In this document: positions 15,013 through 22,264 of the stretch, in pieces | Numbering within the stretch: the stretch's first letter is position 1 | Layout of the letters: every line of letters starts with the position of its first letter | NCBI GenBank assembly: GCA_002354035.1 | Contig: DEKU01000057.1 | Coordinates: 207-22,470, forward strand | Source of the DNA: Bacteroidales bacterium UBA2714 | GTDB taxonomy: Bacteria > Bacteroidota > Bacteroidia > Bacteroidales > P3 | Length of the DNA stretch: 22,264 nt | Reading direction: 5' to 3' | The notes under the pieces: model-generated | Told to the model about the DNA's origin: nothing | What the model saw: the letters and a program-made list of their open reading frames with translations, nothing else | Database searches by the model: none | Translations under genes and position numbers: made by a program

Positions 15013-16593
15013 TCATTGTACCACCAACCGGCGGGTCTTCACACCGTGGTCCAGATACATCGCCACGATATACACACCCTTGGGCCAAGTGCTTGCATCC
15101 ACCACTGCGGTTATCCCGTCCACCTCCTGCTCATGCACCGTCATACCCTTGATGTCATATACCGCTATCCGCCGCATCCTGTAGGACGACATCGCGTTCG
15201 TCACCCCGCTCGTCGGGTTCGGTACCATATACAACATGCCATCCTCCACAGCCTCGTGGCCTATTCCCTCCCGTCCAGTACCAGGGTCATGGTCTTGGTA
15301 CACCTCCACCTCCAACGGACTGCTCCACTCGCCATACGCATCCGTCAGGCCGCAGTAGCCCCGCACCAGTGCAAAATATTGCACCCCGCGCTCCAGTCCC
15401 GTCACCGTAATCATCGGCACCGTCGTCGTGGTTATGGTAAAGTCCTCCCACGTGTCAGTCAGTTTGCCTATAGCCACCTCCCACGGGCCGCCGTCGCCGG
15501 AATTCCACATCAGGGTGGCCTGCCCTACTCCTCGCTCCGCCACCCGCAGGCCGCTCACCTCATGGCACAAAGCCGTGTCAAAATCCAGCTCTATTATCGG
15601 GAAAACAAGCGGGCAGCCATAAGCGACCACCCATTTGGTGGAGTCCCTCCACCAATTGTCTAAAAAATTTTGACACCAATAATGCCTGTCTGCAGCGAAA
15701 TATGCGGAGTCTATAGGCAAAACTTGATGACTATACCAATTCACCCACGGCAGATTCCTGAACTTATACCATCCTTCCTTGACGTCTAAAAACTCGTGTG
15801 CGTAATCCTCAATCTCATAAAAGTAATACAAATATCGTGTCGGGTTGTGGTCAAAAGCCCAGTATTGATGCATCTCGTCATGTGGGTAATTAGTAAAATG
15901 CCCTTCATTGTTCATCGCAATGCCCGCCACCACAAACGAGTCCTCCACTATCACCGGCTTTTCGAACATCACTTCATACAACGGCACTTTTATATTCTGG
16001 GTGTATTCATGATCCGGACGTCTCAACGGAATGGAATTTGCGCCATCATCATTCAGTATGCCACGGAAAAACTCCATGGTTCTATGGGGGGCATCCATTC
16101 TCCACCCCGCCGAAGCAAGTTCCACCAACCCTCCAGGGGTCATCTGATACAACGCCATCGAGTCCGCTATCCGTGTGGCCAACGATGTATCATGAACCGT
16201 ATAGGATTCATAGTTATAGTATGCCCTTATAGTGTATCCGGGCTGCCGCCATACCGGAGCGGCTATCCCCAACACCTTCAACGGCCTGTCCGTATGCATC
16301 TGCCTGCCCACTTTTCCATTGCCCTGATATAAATGAGGGTCGATCCCACCCATTCCTCCAGTCAAATCCTGAATGCTGTACGATCCGTAGGGTTGGTGAT
16401 AATCACTCGGAGTCAAGCCATAAAAGTACTGCCAAGCAACAGCCACCGTACACCGTCTCTCGTTAAAGCGCAAATCACGTGGTTGACAATAATATGAAGT
16501 GTCCATTATTCTCATCGTGTCGCCGACCGGCCGCTGAGCCAACGCGGCAAGTCCCGCCACCAAAACCACAATTATCAAAACTGTCTTTTTCAT
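15013..16593 (-). CDS. T9SS-secreted Fn3-containing protein of unknown function
   Basis: 526 residues with a classical signal peptide (MKKTVLIIVVLVAGLAALAQ). The first ~340 residues are not a family I can name; they are rich in Tyr and Trp (for example AWQYFYGLTPSDYHQPYGSY) and contain KVLGIAAPVW, a type of secreted domain that seems amplified in T9SS-bearing Bacteroidales. Residues about 344-432 are an Fn3-like module (SGLRVAERGVGQATLMWNSG, then TGLERGVQYFALVRGYCG). Residues about 450-526 are a type A T9SS sorting domain (YMVPNPTSGV, RIAVYDIKG, ending KTRRLVVQ). Its start is 21 bp from the stop of the upstream 497-residue gene, so the two are probably co-transcribed and may act together on the cell surface. 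Confidence 0.85.
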   Translation of the reverse strand: MKKTVLIIVVLVAGLAALAQRPVGDTMRIMDTSYYCQPRDLRFNERRCTVAVAWQYFYGLTPSDYHQPYGSYSIQDLTGGMGGIDPHLYQGNGKVGRQMHTDRPLKVLGIAAPVWRQPGYTIRAYYNYESYTVHDTSLATRIADSMALYQMTPGGLVELASAGWRMDAPHRTMEFFRGILNDDGANSIPLRRPDHEYTQNIKVPLYEVMFEKPVIVEDSFVVAGIAMNNEGHFTNYPHDEMHQYWAFDHNPTRYLYYFYEIEDYAHEFLDVKEGWYKFRNLPWVNWYSHQVLPIDSAYFAADRHYWCQNFLDNWWRDSTKWVVAYGCPLVFPIIELDFDTALCHEVSGLRVAERGVGQATLMWNSGDGGPWEVAIGKLTDTWEDFTITTTTVPMITVTGLERGVQYFALVRGYCGLTDAYGEWSSPLEVEVYQDHDPGTGREGIGHEAVEDGMLYMVPNPTSGVTNAMSSYRMRRIAVYDIKGMTVHEQEVDGITAVVDASTWPKGVYIVAMYLDHGVKTRRLVVQ

Positions 16594-16614
16594 ATCCTTA
16601 TAAGTTTTTATTTA

Positions 16615-18108
16615 TCATTCACAAATAACCTGCAACTCCTCTTCTTCCACCTCCGGATAAAATTCTATAAAAGCCAATGGAAACCAATTTGATGCATCTA
16701 CTTCCCATGTATTATCCTTAGCCTCAATAATAGGGATGTCGGTCACATCAAATACGTCTTGCACAGAACAGCCACTTCCTATACTAACAAAAGGTGTTTT
16801 CATAAAATGATGATTCCATGTTGATATCTCCATACCATTGACCAGATAGCTGTTAGTCCCTTCTGCGCAAAGGCCGTCTGTTCTCCATCCATTTATCGGC
16901 AGGGTCTGATAGTTGGAAAGTGCAGTCGTTGGTATGCCGCCGGTAAAATCGAATACTGTCACTGCGCTTTCGTAAGCAGAACCCCTCTCAAAATCGTGAA
17001 GCACCGCATACTTTTCAGTGTCATACACAAGGCCTTTGATATCTCCCACTCTACCATACGTGCTTGGAAGTTTGGCCTCAATGGCTGATACAATAAATGC
17101 AGGATTATTCGATAGTAACGGAGAAACATCAAAAATGCGATGGACAAGAAAGCAGTCCCCCTTATCATATAATGCACATTCATCACAATTAATCAAACTT
17201 GGATAATATTCAATTAAATCCACCCGATGGGAACATACGGCAAGTCTATTTTCTCCAATACTAACCATTTTAGTAATTGTGCTGTATGGGTCGGCATTAT
17301 CCCAAAAAACGTGAGTACAGCCTGGCACATCGATTGTTAAATTATCTATCGTTTGAAACTGCTGTAAATGACATTGGGGAACTGAGAGCATGCCATACTT
17401 TGGAAATACAACCAAGTCAACTCCTGTACCTATTTCATGCGAACACAATTGATTGCCCGAACAGTGAAGAAAAACCACAAAGTCTTCAGTTACTTTAATG
17501 TCTCGATAATCATTATTCAACCCTCCACCAAACAATTCTGCAACACGGTATTGCATGTTGTTAACCATAGGGTCTCCAACAGCTTCAAATGCTTTGAATA
17601 GACATACCCAATCTGGAAGCGAAACATCGGTTACGACCCAGCCTTCCCAATAGACACCGTAGCCAACGACATGAACCTCACCCTCTTCTCCACGAAACAC
17701 CTCGATGTTCTCCAACCGGATGAGTGCCACTGTGTCTATGTATATCGGATCATTGCCATAGAACAACCCCTGGATATTGAACCAGCCAAGCATGCCTGTA
17801 TTTAGCACCCTGTCATAGCCAGAGAAAAACACCATATCTTCCAGCACCTCCATATCCATTACAACGTAATCAGCATTGGGAAACTTGGCGTCAATCAACT
17901 GGGTCAAATCAGTCAGTGAAAAATGGAAACCCATTCCTAATGTGTTCATTGACGCATTAACATAACTTCCCCCGACATTGCAATATCTGACAATATTGGA
18001 GAAACCTTGGGCTATATTAGACGAACGTAACGAGCCTCCTTGCCCATACATATCCCATGACCCTAATGCAAGCATCGCAAACATACAAATTCCATAAGAC
18101 TTTTTCAT
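16615..18108 (-). CDS. Exported protein of unknown family, AT-rich gene
   Basis: 497 residues, not recognised. The N-terminus MKKSYGICMFAMLALGSWDM ending near YGQ is a signal peptide. The body is all-beta in appearance, with repeated strand-turn units such as DFVVFLHCSG, RLAVCSHRVDLIEYYPSL and KYAVLHDF, which could be propeller blades; several Cys residues include CDECALYDKGDC. It ends in an acidic tail (EVEEEELQVICE) with no T9SS sorting domain, lipobox or barrel end, so it is probably periplasmic or secreted by a partner. Its DNA is plainly richer in A/T at third positions than the flanking GC-rich genes, suggesting recent acquisition or relaxed selection. It lies 21 bp upstream of the T9SS cargo gene. 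Confidence 0.75.
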   Translation of the reverse strand: MKKSYGICMFAMLALGSWDMYGQGGSLRSSNIAQGFSNIVRYCNVGGSYVNASMNTLGMGFHFSLTDLTQLIDAKFPNADYVVMDMEVLEDMVFFSGYDRVLNTGMLGWFNIQGLFYGNDPIYIDTVALIRLENIEVFRGEEGEVHVVGYGVYWEGWVVTDVSLPDWVCLFKAFEAVGDPMVNNMQYRVAELFGGGLNNDYRDIKVTEDFVVFLHCSGNQLCSHEIGTGVDLVVFPKYGMLSVPQCHLQQFQTIDNLTIDVPGCTHVFWDNADPYSTITKMVSIGENRLAVCSHRVDLIEYYPSLINCDECALYDKGDCFLVHRIFDVSPLLSNNPAFIVSAIEAKLPSTYGRVGDIKGLVYDTEKYAVLHDFERGSAYESAVTVFDFTGGIPTTALSNYQTLPINGWRTDGLCAEGTNSYLVNGMEISTWNHHFMKTPFVSIGSGCSVQDVFDVTDIPIIEAKDNTWEVDASNWFPLAFIEFYPEVEEEELQVICE

Positions 18109-18435
18109 GACAAGACTTTTTATTTATTATTAATCGTTATTTCAGTATCATTCCTTTACTAATTAATCTTTTAAACATTAATACAATTACCTAATTTACA
18201 GAATAATATCTATATCAATACACCATATAAACCACGCTCCAGAATTACAAATACTTTATTAAACTTCCAAATTTTATTTGTTAAATCTGCTATATGCCTA
18301 TGCCTTACAATCGGACAACGAACAGAGATGCCCCCTATACATGCCTTCCATAAATCGTGAGCCGTCCACTGACGGTCGGCAGCGGACGGCTCATGGTATA
18401 AGATTAAGAGAGCTTGGATAAATACAGAACGGAGG
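18109..18435. other. AT-rich intergenic region upstream of the secreted pair
   Basis: 327 bp. The part nearest 18109-18300 is strongly AT-rich and should hold the promoter of the 497-residue gene, although I find no perfect TAnnTTTG box on the minus strand. The part near 18358-18393 holds the terminator hairpin of the neighbouring gene. An 83-codon minus frame (18210-18461) overlaps the 3' end of that gene and spans the hairpin, so I do not accept it. Confidence 0.6.
18358..18393 (-). terminator. Hairpin terminator downstream of the second tandem paralog
   Basis: Arms TGAGCCGTCC (18358-18367) and GGACGGCTCA (18384-18393) form a perfect 10-bp stem, extended inwards by CTG/CAG after one mismatch. 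On the minus strand it is followed by CGATTTATGG, only a weak T-tract. It lies 43 bp past the stop at 18436, the place expected for a terminator. Confidence 0.6.
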
Positions 18436-19620
18436 TCAACGGAGTATAATCCTCCGGCCAAGCGTGGATGTGGTGGCCTCCTTCTTCACCGCCGGGCGCA
18501 GGATTCTCATCTCGCGATAGCGGAAACCGATGCCCACCTGGGCGTTGAGCGTGAGACCGCGCGGCGTGTCTACGATGCTGCGGAAACGGTCGTAGCTGAC
18601 ATATACCTTGGTCTGCATAGCAACCCCGTACAGGTCGGTGCTGAAACGTCCGGTCGACTGGGTCTGTGTGAAGTCGTACTGCGCATCGACCCCCAACCGC
18701 CAGCAGCCCTCGCTGGGCCCACCGCTGGCGCCCTCGTCGGTGGTGCTGTAGTATACACCCTGCAACCCATAGCCCACAAAGGGCGTAAGCGTAAGGCGCC
18801 GGTTGCTGACAACCGAATAGCCATAATCGACATGGAGGTCAATGGTCATAATCTTATCGTTCCAGTAAAGCGTATTGCTCGTATCGACAGTCATGATGGA
18901 GTCGGGCTTGCAGCGGCCTCCGCCGATGTAGAACCCGAAGGTGAACACATGACGGCCGCCGCCGCCATACATGTCGAAATAGAATCCACCGCTGGGAGCG
19001 AAAAGATGATAGATGTCGCCAAAGAAGAACTTGGTGCCCAAGCCCATCGACATGCCGAAACAGCCATCGGGCCGCATGCCCTCCACCTTGTTGGCAAGGG
19101 TGTGCTTCTCGACCATGAGAGGTGTGATGGAATCCATCTGACGCCGAATCTCCTGTTCCCACCACAGCACCTCGGCCGTGTCGTTGCCATAGTTCGACAA
19201 ACGGCAGAAACTGTCCACCTCGTGGGTGAGCAGCCGCATGTAGTAGTCCATGTTGACGGCACCGCCCGTGTCCACCACCACCTGAAGGCGCCGACGGTGA
19301 AGCTCGGCTATGTTGAACACCACCTGATTGTAGCGCAGCTGTGCGGGCGTGCGGAAATTGGCGTCCACCCACGACATCTCCTTGTTGGCGTAGGCCACGG
19401 CTGTGTTCACCATAATCGAGCCGCTCTCCAGGTCTTGTTTGCGGTAGACGACATCCAATCCGAACTCAAGATACGAATGCTCGGCCCCGATGCTTTTATT
19501 CACCACGCTGAAATCGTTCCAGGTGAGAGGTCCTTTCTCCCAATAGCGGACTTCCTGCTGCGACATCCCCACCAAGGGCAACAGCAGGAAAAGAGTAGCA
19601 ATTAAAACGTTTTTATTCAT
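18436..19620 (-). CDS. Exported DUF922-like/beta-barrel protein, tandem paralog B
   Basis: 394 residues, signal peptide at about 1-20 (MNKNVLIATLFLLLPLVGMS). Residues 27-37 (YWEKGPLTWNDF) and 92-114 (PAQLRYNQVVFNIAELHRRR) follow the layout of DUF922-type putative metalloproteases, where I recall a HEQ.HFDI..E metal site; here the histidines are replaced by Tyr/Asn/Val. From about residue 180 the sequence turns into alternating aromatic strands (FYFDMYGGGGRHVFTFGFYI, LTPFVGYGLQGVYYS, RGLTLNAQVGIGFRYREM) suggesting an outer-membrane barrel, and then a basic extension (VKKEATTSTLGRRIILR). It is clearly homologous to the neighbour 51 bp upstream: shared LTWNDF, SYLE[FY], LRYNQV, PFVGYGL.GV[FY]Y and RGLT[LV]N.QVGIGF. 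No enzyme activity can be claimed. Confidence 0.75.
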   Translation of the reverse strand: MNKNVLIATLFLLLPLVGMSQQEVRYWEKGPLTWNDFSVVNKSIGAEHSYLEFGLDVVYRKQDLESGSIMVNTAVAYANKEMSWVDANFRTPAQLRYNQVVFNIAELHRRRLQVVVDTGGAVNMDYYMRLLTHEVDSFCRLSNYGNDTAEVLWWEQEIRRQMDSITPLMVEKHTLANKVEGMRPDGCFGMSMGLGTKFFFGDIYHLFAPSGGFYFDMYGGGGRHVFTFGFYIGGGRCKPDSIMTVDTSNTLYWNDKIMTIDLHVDYGYSVVSNRRLTLTPFVGYGLQGVYYSTTDEGASGGPSEGCWRLGVDAQYDFTQTQSTGRFSTDLYGVAMQTKVYVSYDRFRSIVDTPRGLTLNAQVGIGFRYREMRILRPAVKKEATTSTLGRRIILR

Positions 19621-19671
19621 TTTGACAGGTATTTGAAAGATACTGGTTAAAGTGATGTTTGATTATTGACA

Positions 19672-20796
19672 CTATCTGATACGGGCTCTGCCGGTCATAA
19701 AGCCGATGCCCACTTGGAGATTGACCGTCAGCCCTCGAGGCACCCCCTCGACAGTGCCGAAACGGTCGTAGGAGCCAAACAGGCGGGCATTGACCGAAAG
19801 GAGGTCGTGGATGGCATTGTAGCCATCGGCCGGAGGCACCCACTCCACAGAGTTGGAAATATAGCGGTGGAAATCGACACCGAAATGCAGGCTGCCCGTG
19901 GTGGGACCCACAGAGCTGCCGCCATCATACTGCGGCGTATAGAAAACCCCGGTCAGACCATAACCCACAAAGGGAATGACACGGAAACGGGCATCATCCA
20001 CCACCGCAAAACCATAGGCCGCAAAAAGGTGGAGCACCGACAGGGGGTCGTTGACATAAAGGTCGTCGGCCATGTGGCGTGTGTTGAGGGCGTCGGCACG
20101 GCACCGCGAGCCCGCCGCCGAAAGACCCGCCACAAGGAAATGGCGGCGCAGACCGAGGTCGGCATAAATGCCCAATCCCAAACCGTGGGAGAAATGACGG
20201 TGCAACTGCCGCCCCATAAAGCTCAGCCCTGCATCCATCGACAGCCCCCACCGGAAGGGCGCATCGAAGTGGCCGATGACCGTGTCGCGGTCGGAGAGCG
20301 ACAGTCTTCGACCCACTTCGGCCTCCCAGGCATGTATGGCACCCGTGTCGGCACCCTGCGCCGTCTCGGTCTCGAGCCGACCTATATCATCGGAGAGGCG
20401 TGCCATTGCACGGTCCACCAACTCCTGTCCGTCGGCGTTGGGTTGCCCCAGCACCTCCTGCTGCAGCATTCGGCGTTGAAGCTCGACCATGTCGAAGGCC
20501 ACCTGGTTGTAGCGCAACAGCGCGGGCGAGCGGTAGTGGGTGTCGGCCCACGTCAGGGCCGGGTCGACAAAAGCCTGGACTTGGGGAATGGTATACCGCA
20601 CCCCGTTCGAGCGCAGCACCGCCTGGTCGATGCCCAAGGAATATTCGAGATACGAACAGCGTCCGTCGACGGCCTCATGATGGCGGAAATCGTTCCATGT
20701 GAGGCTTCCCGACTGCCACGAACGGGCAGGACGCTGGGCCACGGCCGCCAACGAGGCCAGGACAACAAGGGTGGCAACTATCAATAATCGTTTCAT
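19672..20796 (-). CDS. Exported DUF922-like/beta-barrel protein, tandem paralog A
   Basis: 374 residues from the ATG at 20796, which gives a good signal peptide (MKRLLIVATLVVLASLAAVA); the frame opens eight codons earlier but that start adds nothing. LTWNDF is at residues 32-37, and LRYNQVAFDMVELQRRMLQQ at 94-113 occupies the place of the DUF922 HEQ.HFDI segment, again with no His. The middle (about 120-170) is helical and charged. The C-terminal half carries strand-like repeats (GLGLGIYADLGLRRHFLVAG, VIPFVGYGLTGVFYTPQYDG, RGLTVNLQVGIGFMTGRARI) ending at RIR. It is the upstream member of a duplicated pair, with its own -7 box at 20840-20847. Both members keep the same altered motif, so loss of the metal ligands predates the duplication. 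Confidence 0.75.
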   Translation of the reverse strand: MKRLLIVATLVVLASLAAVAQRPARSWQSGSLTWNDFRHHEAVDGRCSYLEYSLGIDQAVLRSNGVRYTIPQVQAFVDPALTWADTHYRSPALLRYNQVAFDMVELQRRMLQQEVLGQPNADGQELVDRAMARLSDDIGRLETETAQGADTGAIHAWEAEVGRRLSLSDRDTVIGHFDAPFRWGLSMDAGLSFMGRQLHRHFSHGLGLGIYADLGLRRHFLVAGLSAAGSRCRADALNTRHMADDLYVNDPLSVLHLFAAYGFAVVDDARFRVIPFVGYGLTGVFYTPQYDGGSSVGPTTGSLHFGVDFHRYISNSVEWVPPADGYNAIHDLLSVNARLFGSYDRFGTVEGVPRGLTVNLQVGIGFMTGRARIR

Positions 20797-20839
20797 ATAT
20801 ATAGTATTATGCAGTCTCACCTTTACGGCTGCACAACTG

Positions 20840-20847
20840 CAAAGATA
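20840..20847 (-). promoter_or_regulatory. Bacteroidetes-type -7 box ahead of the tandem pair
   Basis: Minus strand TATCTTTG followed by CAG, a perfect TAnnTTTG match, 43 bp before the start codon at 20796. No clear -33 TTG lies at the proper distance. It probably drives both tandem paralogs. Confidence 0.52.
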
Positions 20848-21313
20848 CGCTTTTTTTTGCAGGTAAAAACCTTTCGGCTCAGCCTATTTTTCCCAAAGGC
20901 TGACAATCCCTCCGCTGCCCTCGCCTCCACTCCTTGTCTGCTCCCTCTTTTCCACTCGGTCTCTATTTAGTCTCTTGGCAAGAATAAATGAAGAAAGTAA
21001 ATACAAAATAAATAGAAATAAAATAGTGCACAAATAGCAACGGAGCTTCCTTGTCGTGGCGGGACGATGAACAATATATAACGGGGACAAGACTATTCAT
21101 GCTTTAACAATCAGTGTGTATGCTAAGGAGGAGCTGTTTGGTGGCGGGTGCGGAACTGTTGCTTTGGTGCGGCGATGGGGGTTGGTGTGCCGGCGGGCAG
21201 TGGGCAAGGCTGAGCGAGGGGGATGGGGATGAGTGGCGGCTGTGGATGGCCGACGGGCTGGGGCTGAAGCCGCGCAGAATGGAGTGGACTCCGGTTCGGA
21301 ATCGGACGGGTGG
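20848..21313. other. Gene-free stretch between the tandem pair and the exbD operon
   Basis: The gap from 20797 to 21368 is 572 bp. About 20960-21080 is AT-rich and non-coding in appearance; a 68-codon minus frame there (20884-21090) has a hydrophobic start but no recognisable similarity. About 21114-21310 is suddenly GC-rich and open on the plus strand (from ATG 21120; residues such as ELLLWCGDGGWCAGGQWARL), but that frame runs through the terminator and antisense to exbD. It may be a decayed gene fragment; I do not annotate it as a gene. Confidence 0.4.
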
Positions 21314-21346
21314 AAAAAAGAAGGCTGCCTTGGGGCAGCCTTCTTT
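21314..21346 (-). terminator. Rho-independent terminator of the exbD operon
   Basis: Thirteen-bp perfect arms AAAGAAGGCTGCC (21317-21329) and GGCAGCCTTCTTT (21334-21346) around a TTGG loop. On the minus strand the stem runs into CTTTTTTCC (21314-21319 are A on the plus strand). It begins 22 bp past the exbD stop. Confidence 0.92.
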
Positions 21347-21368
21347 GTATGTAGGGTCGGCAGAACGG

Positions 21369-21842
21369 CTATCGACGTTCGCCGTGGGCGGCATTGTAGA
21401 AGATTTTGAATGCGCCGGAGTTACGCAGCTCCTGTTTGATGTCGGAGATGAGGCCCATCTTTGTGTCCTTATCGGCTTTGATTGAGAAGGTGACAAAGGG
21501 GCGGTCGGCTTCGACACGGGCTGAAACCTCTTCTTCAACAAACAGGGGGATGTCGCGGACTTCGGAGATCTGGTCGTTGAGCTGAATACGGGATTCAGTA
21601 CCATATTTCTTCTGCCATTCGCCAGCCATGGGGGTACCCACGTTAATGTAGCTGACGAGACTCTTCTTTTGCAGTTTGATGGTTTCGGTAGCCTTGGGGA
21701 CCTTGATGGTCACGTAGAGGGAGCTTTCACGCATCGTAGTGATGGTCATGAAGAAGAACAGGAGCATGAAAATAATATCAGACATGGAGCCCATGTTGAG
21801 GGCAGGAGTCTCTTTTGATTTTTTACCAGTGAATCTTGCCAT
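21369..21842 (-). CDS. exbD: ExbD/TolR-family biopolymer transport protein
   Basis: Stator partner of an ExbB/TolQ proton channel that powers TonB-dependent uptake or envelope functions. 157 residues. A short cytoplasmic N-terminus (MARFTGKKSKETPALNMGSM) leads into one membrane helix, SDIIFMLLFFFMTITTM, with the essential proton-carrying Asp at residue 22. The periplasmic domain ends SDIKQELRNSGAFKIFYNAA, typical of ExbD. The start ATG overlaps the stop of the upstream ExbD gene in TAATG, so translation is probably coupled. The ExbB partner should lie beyond the right edge. The operon ends at the terminator 21314-21346. Confidence 0.92.
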   Translation of the reverse strand: MARFTGKKSKETPALNMGSMSDIIFMLLFFFMTITTMRESSLYVTIKVPKATETIKLQKKSLVSYINVGTPMAGEWQKKYGTESRIQLNDQISEVRDIPLFVEEEVSARVEADRPFVTFSIKADKDTKMGLISDIKQELRNSGAFKIFYNAAHGERR

Positions 21843-22264
21843 TAATTTCTATCTCCTATCTTTGTAGGCTCGGCCTCGGAAATAGCAATGGGGATTGCTT
21901 GATCGATGGCTTCGGCCTGGGGTTCAGAAAGGTCAGCATATTTGCGACCGAATTTTACTTGCGACAGTTCGTTGCGCATCTCGACAATGGCTGCTTGCAG
22001 TTCGTTCTGCACGGCAATGTACATGTCGTAGGATGTGCCACGGTCGTTTTGCAGCGAGATAACACCTTTGGAGACGTCCATCATGCCAAGCAGCGGGATT
22101 TCCATCTGGGTCTTTTCGGGCAGGTTGGGCAGGTTGTTGGGGTTCCCGAGGAACTCCTTGGCGCGGTCTTTCAGATCGCGAAGGTCACCCACTTCTCCAT
22201 TGAAGAGCAGACGGTCTTTGCTGTTGACTTTGACGACGAAGATGTTACGTTCCTTAACATCAGG
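21842..22264 (-). CDS. exbD: Second ExbD/TolR-family protein, C-terminal part (cut by window edge)
   Basis: The last 140 residues are visible; the reading frame continues past 22264, so the N-terminus and membrane helix are missing. The visible part starts PDVKERNIFVVKVNSKDRLL and continues LKDRAKEFLGNPNNLPNLPE, ISLQNDRGTSYDMYIAVQNE and KFGRKYADLSEPQAEAIDQA, a pattern I associate with the longer Bacteroidetes ExbD variant that pairs with a shorter ExbD downstream. The GTG at 22192 is internal and is not the start. It overlaps the next exbD by one base. Two different ExbD proteins per locus are usual in this phylum. Confidence 0.85.
   Translation of the reverse strand, partial: PDVKERNIFVVKVNSKDRLLFNGEVGDLRDLKDRAKEFLGNPNNLPNLPEKTQMEIPLLGMMDVSKGVISLQNDRGTSYDMYIAVQNELQAAIVEMRNELSQVKFGRKYADLSEPQAEAIDQAIPIAISEAEPTKIGDRN

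Noticed and set aside
18210..18461. 83-codon minus-strand frame downstream of the tandem paralog
   Set aside because: It overlaps the end of the accepted gene and contains the terminator hairpin; no similarity seen.
18832..20787. Two long plus-strand open frames (18832-19605 and 19666-20787)
   Set aside because: Both are antisense to the tandem paralogs, and each appears in the same relative place because the paralogs share codon structure.
20884..21090. 68-codon minus-strand frame with a hydrophobic segment
   Set aside because: AT-rich DNA easily gives hydrophobic codons; no promoter, no conserved neighbour spacing and no family resemblance.
21104..21604. 166-codon minus-strand frame
   Set aside because: Overlaps exbD in another frame and runs through the terminator; Ser/Pro-rich low-complexity translation.

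Overview
The window looks like chromosomal DNA from a Bacteroidales (Bacteroidota) bacterium that has a type IX secretion system (T9SS). Evidence: two genes carry T9SS type A C-terminal sorting domains; there is a Porin_10-type outer-membrane porin and a lipoprotein of the Bacteroidetes rSAM/lipoprotein type; the ExbD pair is of Bacteroidetes type; and TAnnTTTG -7 boxes, the Bacteroidetes promoter signature, lie ahead of several genes. The G+C is fairly high, which suits an uncultured gut- or rumen-type lineage, but I cannot name a genus. Every gene I accept is on the minus strand, so the biology reads right to left. I see no tRNA, rRNA, CRISPR array, insertion sequence or phage gene.

Right end (20.8-22.3 kb): two ExbD/TolR genes, overlapping by one base, are the end of an energy-transducing operon that continues past the window and closes with a strong hairpin terminator at 21.33 kb. 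Then comes about 570 bp with little recognisable content, followed by two tandem paralogous secreted or outer-membrane proteins (18.4-20.8 kb). Each pairs an N-terminal segment resembling a DUF922-like putative metalloprotease, with the metal-binding histidines apparently replaced, with a C-terminal part that looks like a membrane beta-barrel.

Middle (8.9-18.1 kb): a secreted-protein region. A 497-residue exported protein of unknown family and visibly AT-rich DNA lies just upstream of a 526-residue T9SS cargo protein. A CorA-type Mg2+/Co2+ transporter follows with its own promoter, then a 1568-residue modular T9SS adhesin-like protein (jelly-roll/anchor modules, six Fn3 modules, one InlB-B-like repeat, sorting domain) that ends at a clear terminator.

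Left half (1-8.7 kb): mostly housekeeping genes with short gaps. In transcription order they are a DUF3127 protein with an SSB-like acidic tail, 5-formyltetrahydrofolate cyclo-ligase, a small tail-anchored protein, panD, a LPG-synthase-TM/flippase-like membrane protein, trxB, a Porin_10 porin, pta, a radical-SAM-associated lipoprotein and the 5' part of glyS. The tight spacing (11-65 bp) from panD to glyS fits one or two polycistronic units.

Best leads: the tandem proteins with a degenerate DUF922-like motif; the DUF3127 protein ending in an SSB-type tip; the lipoprotein of a radical-SAM system lying alone between pta and glyS; a palindromic repeat embedded in the folate gene that encodes a CLQAG-type peptide; and an 11-bp-phased ATATAG array between two genes.
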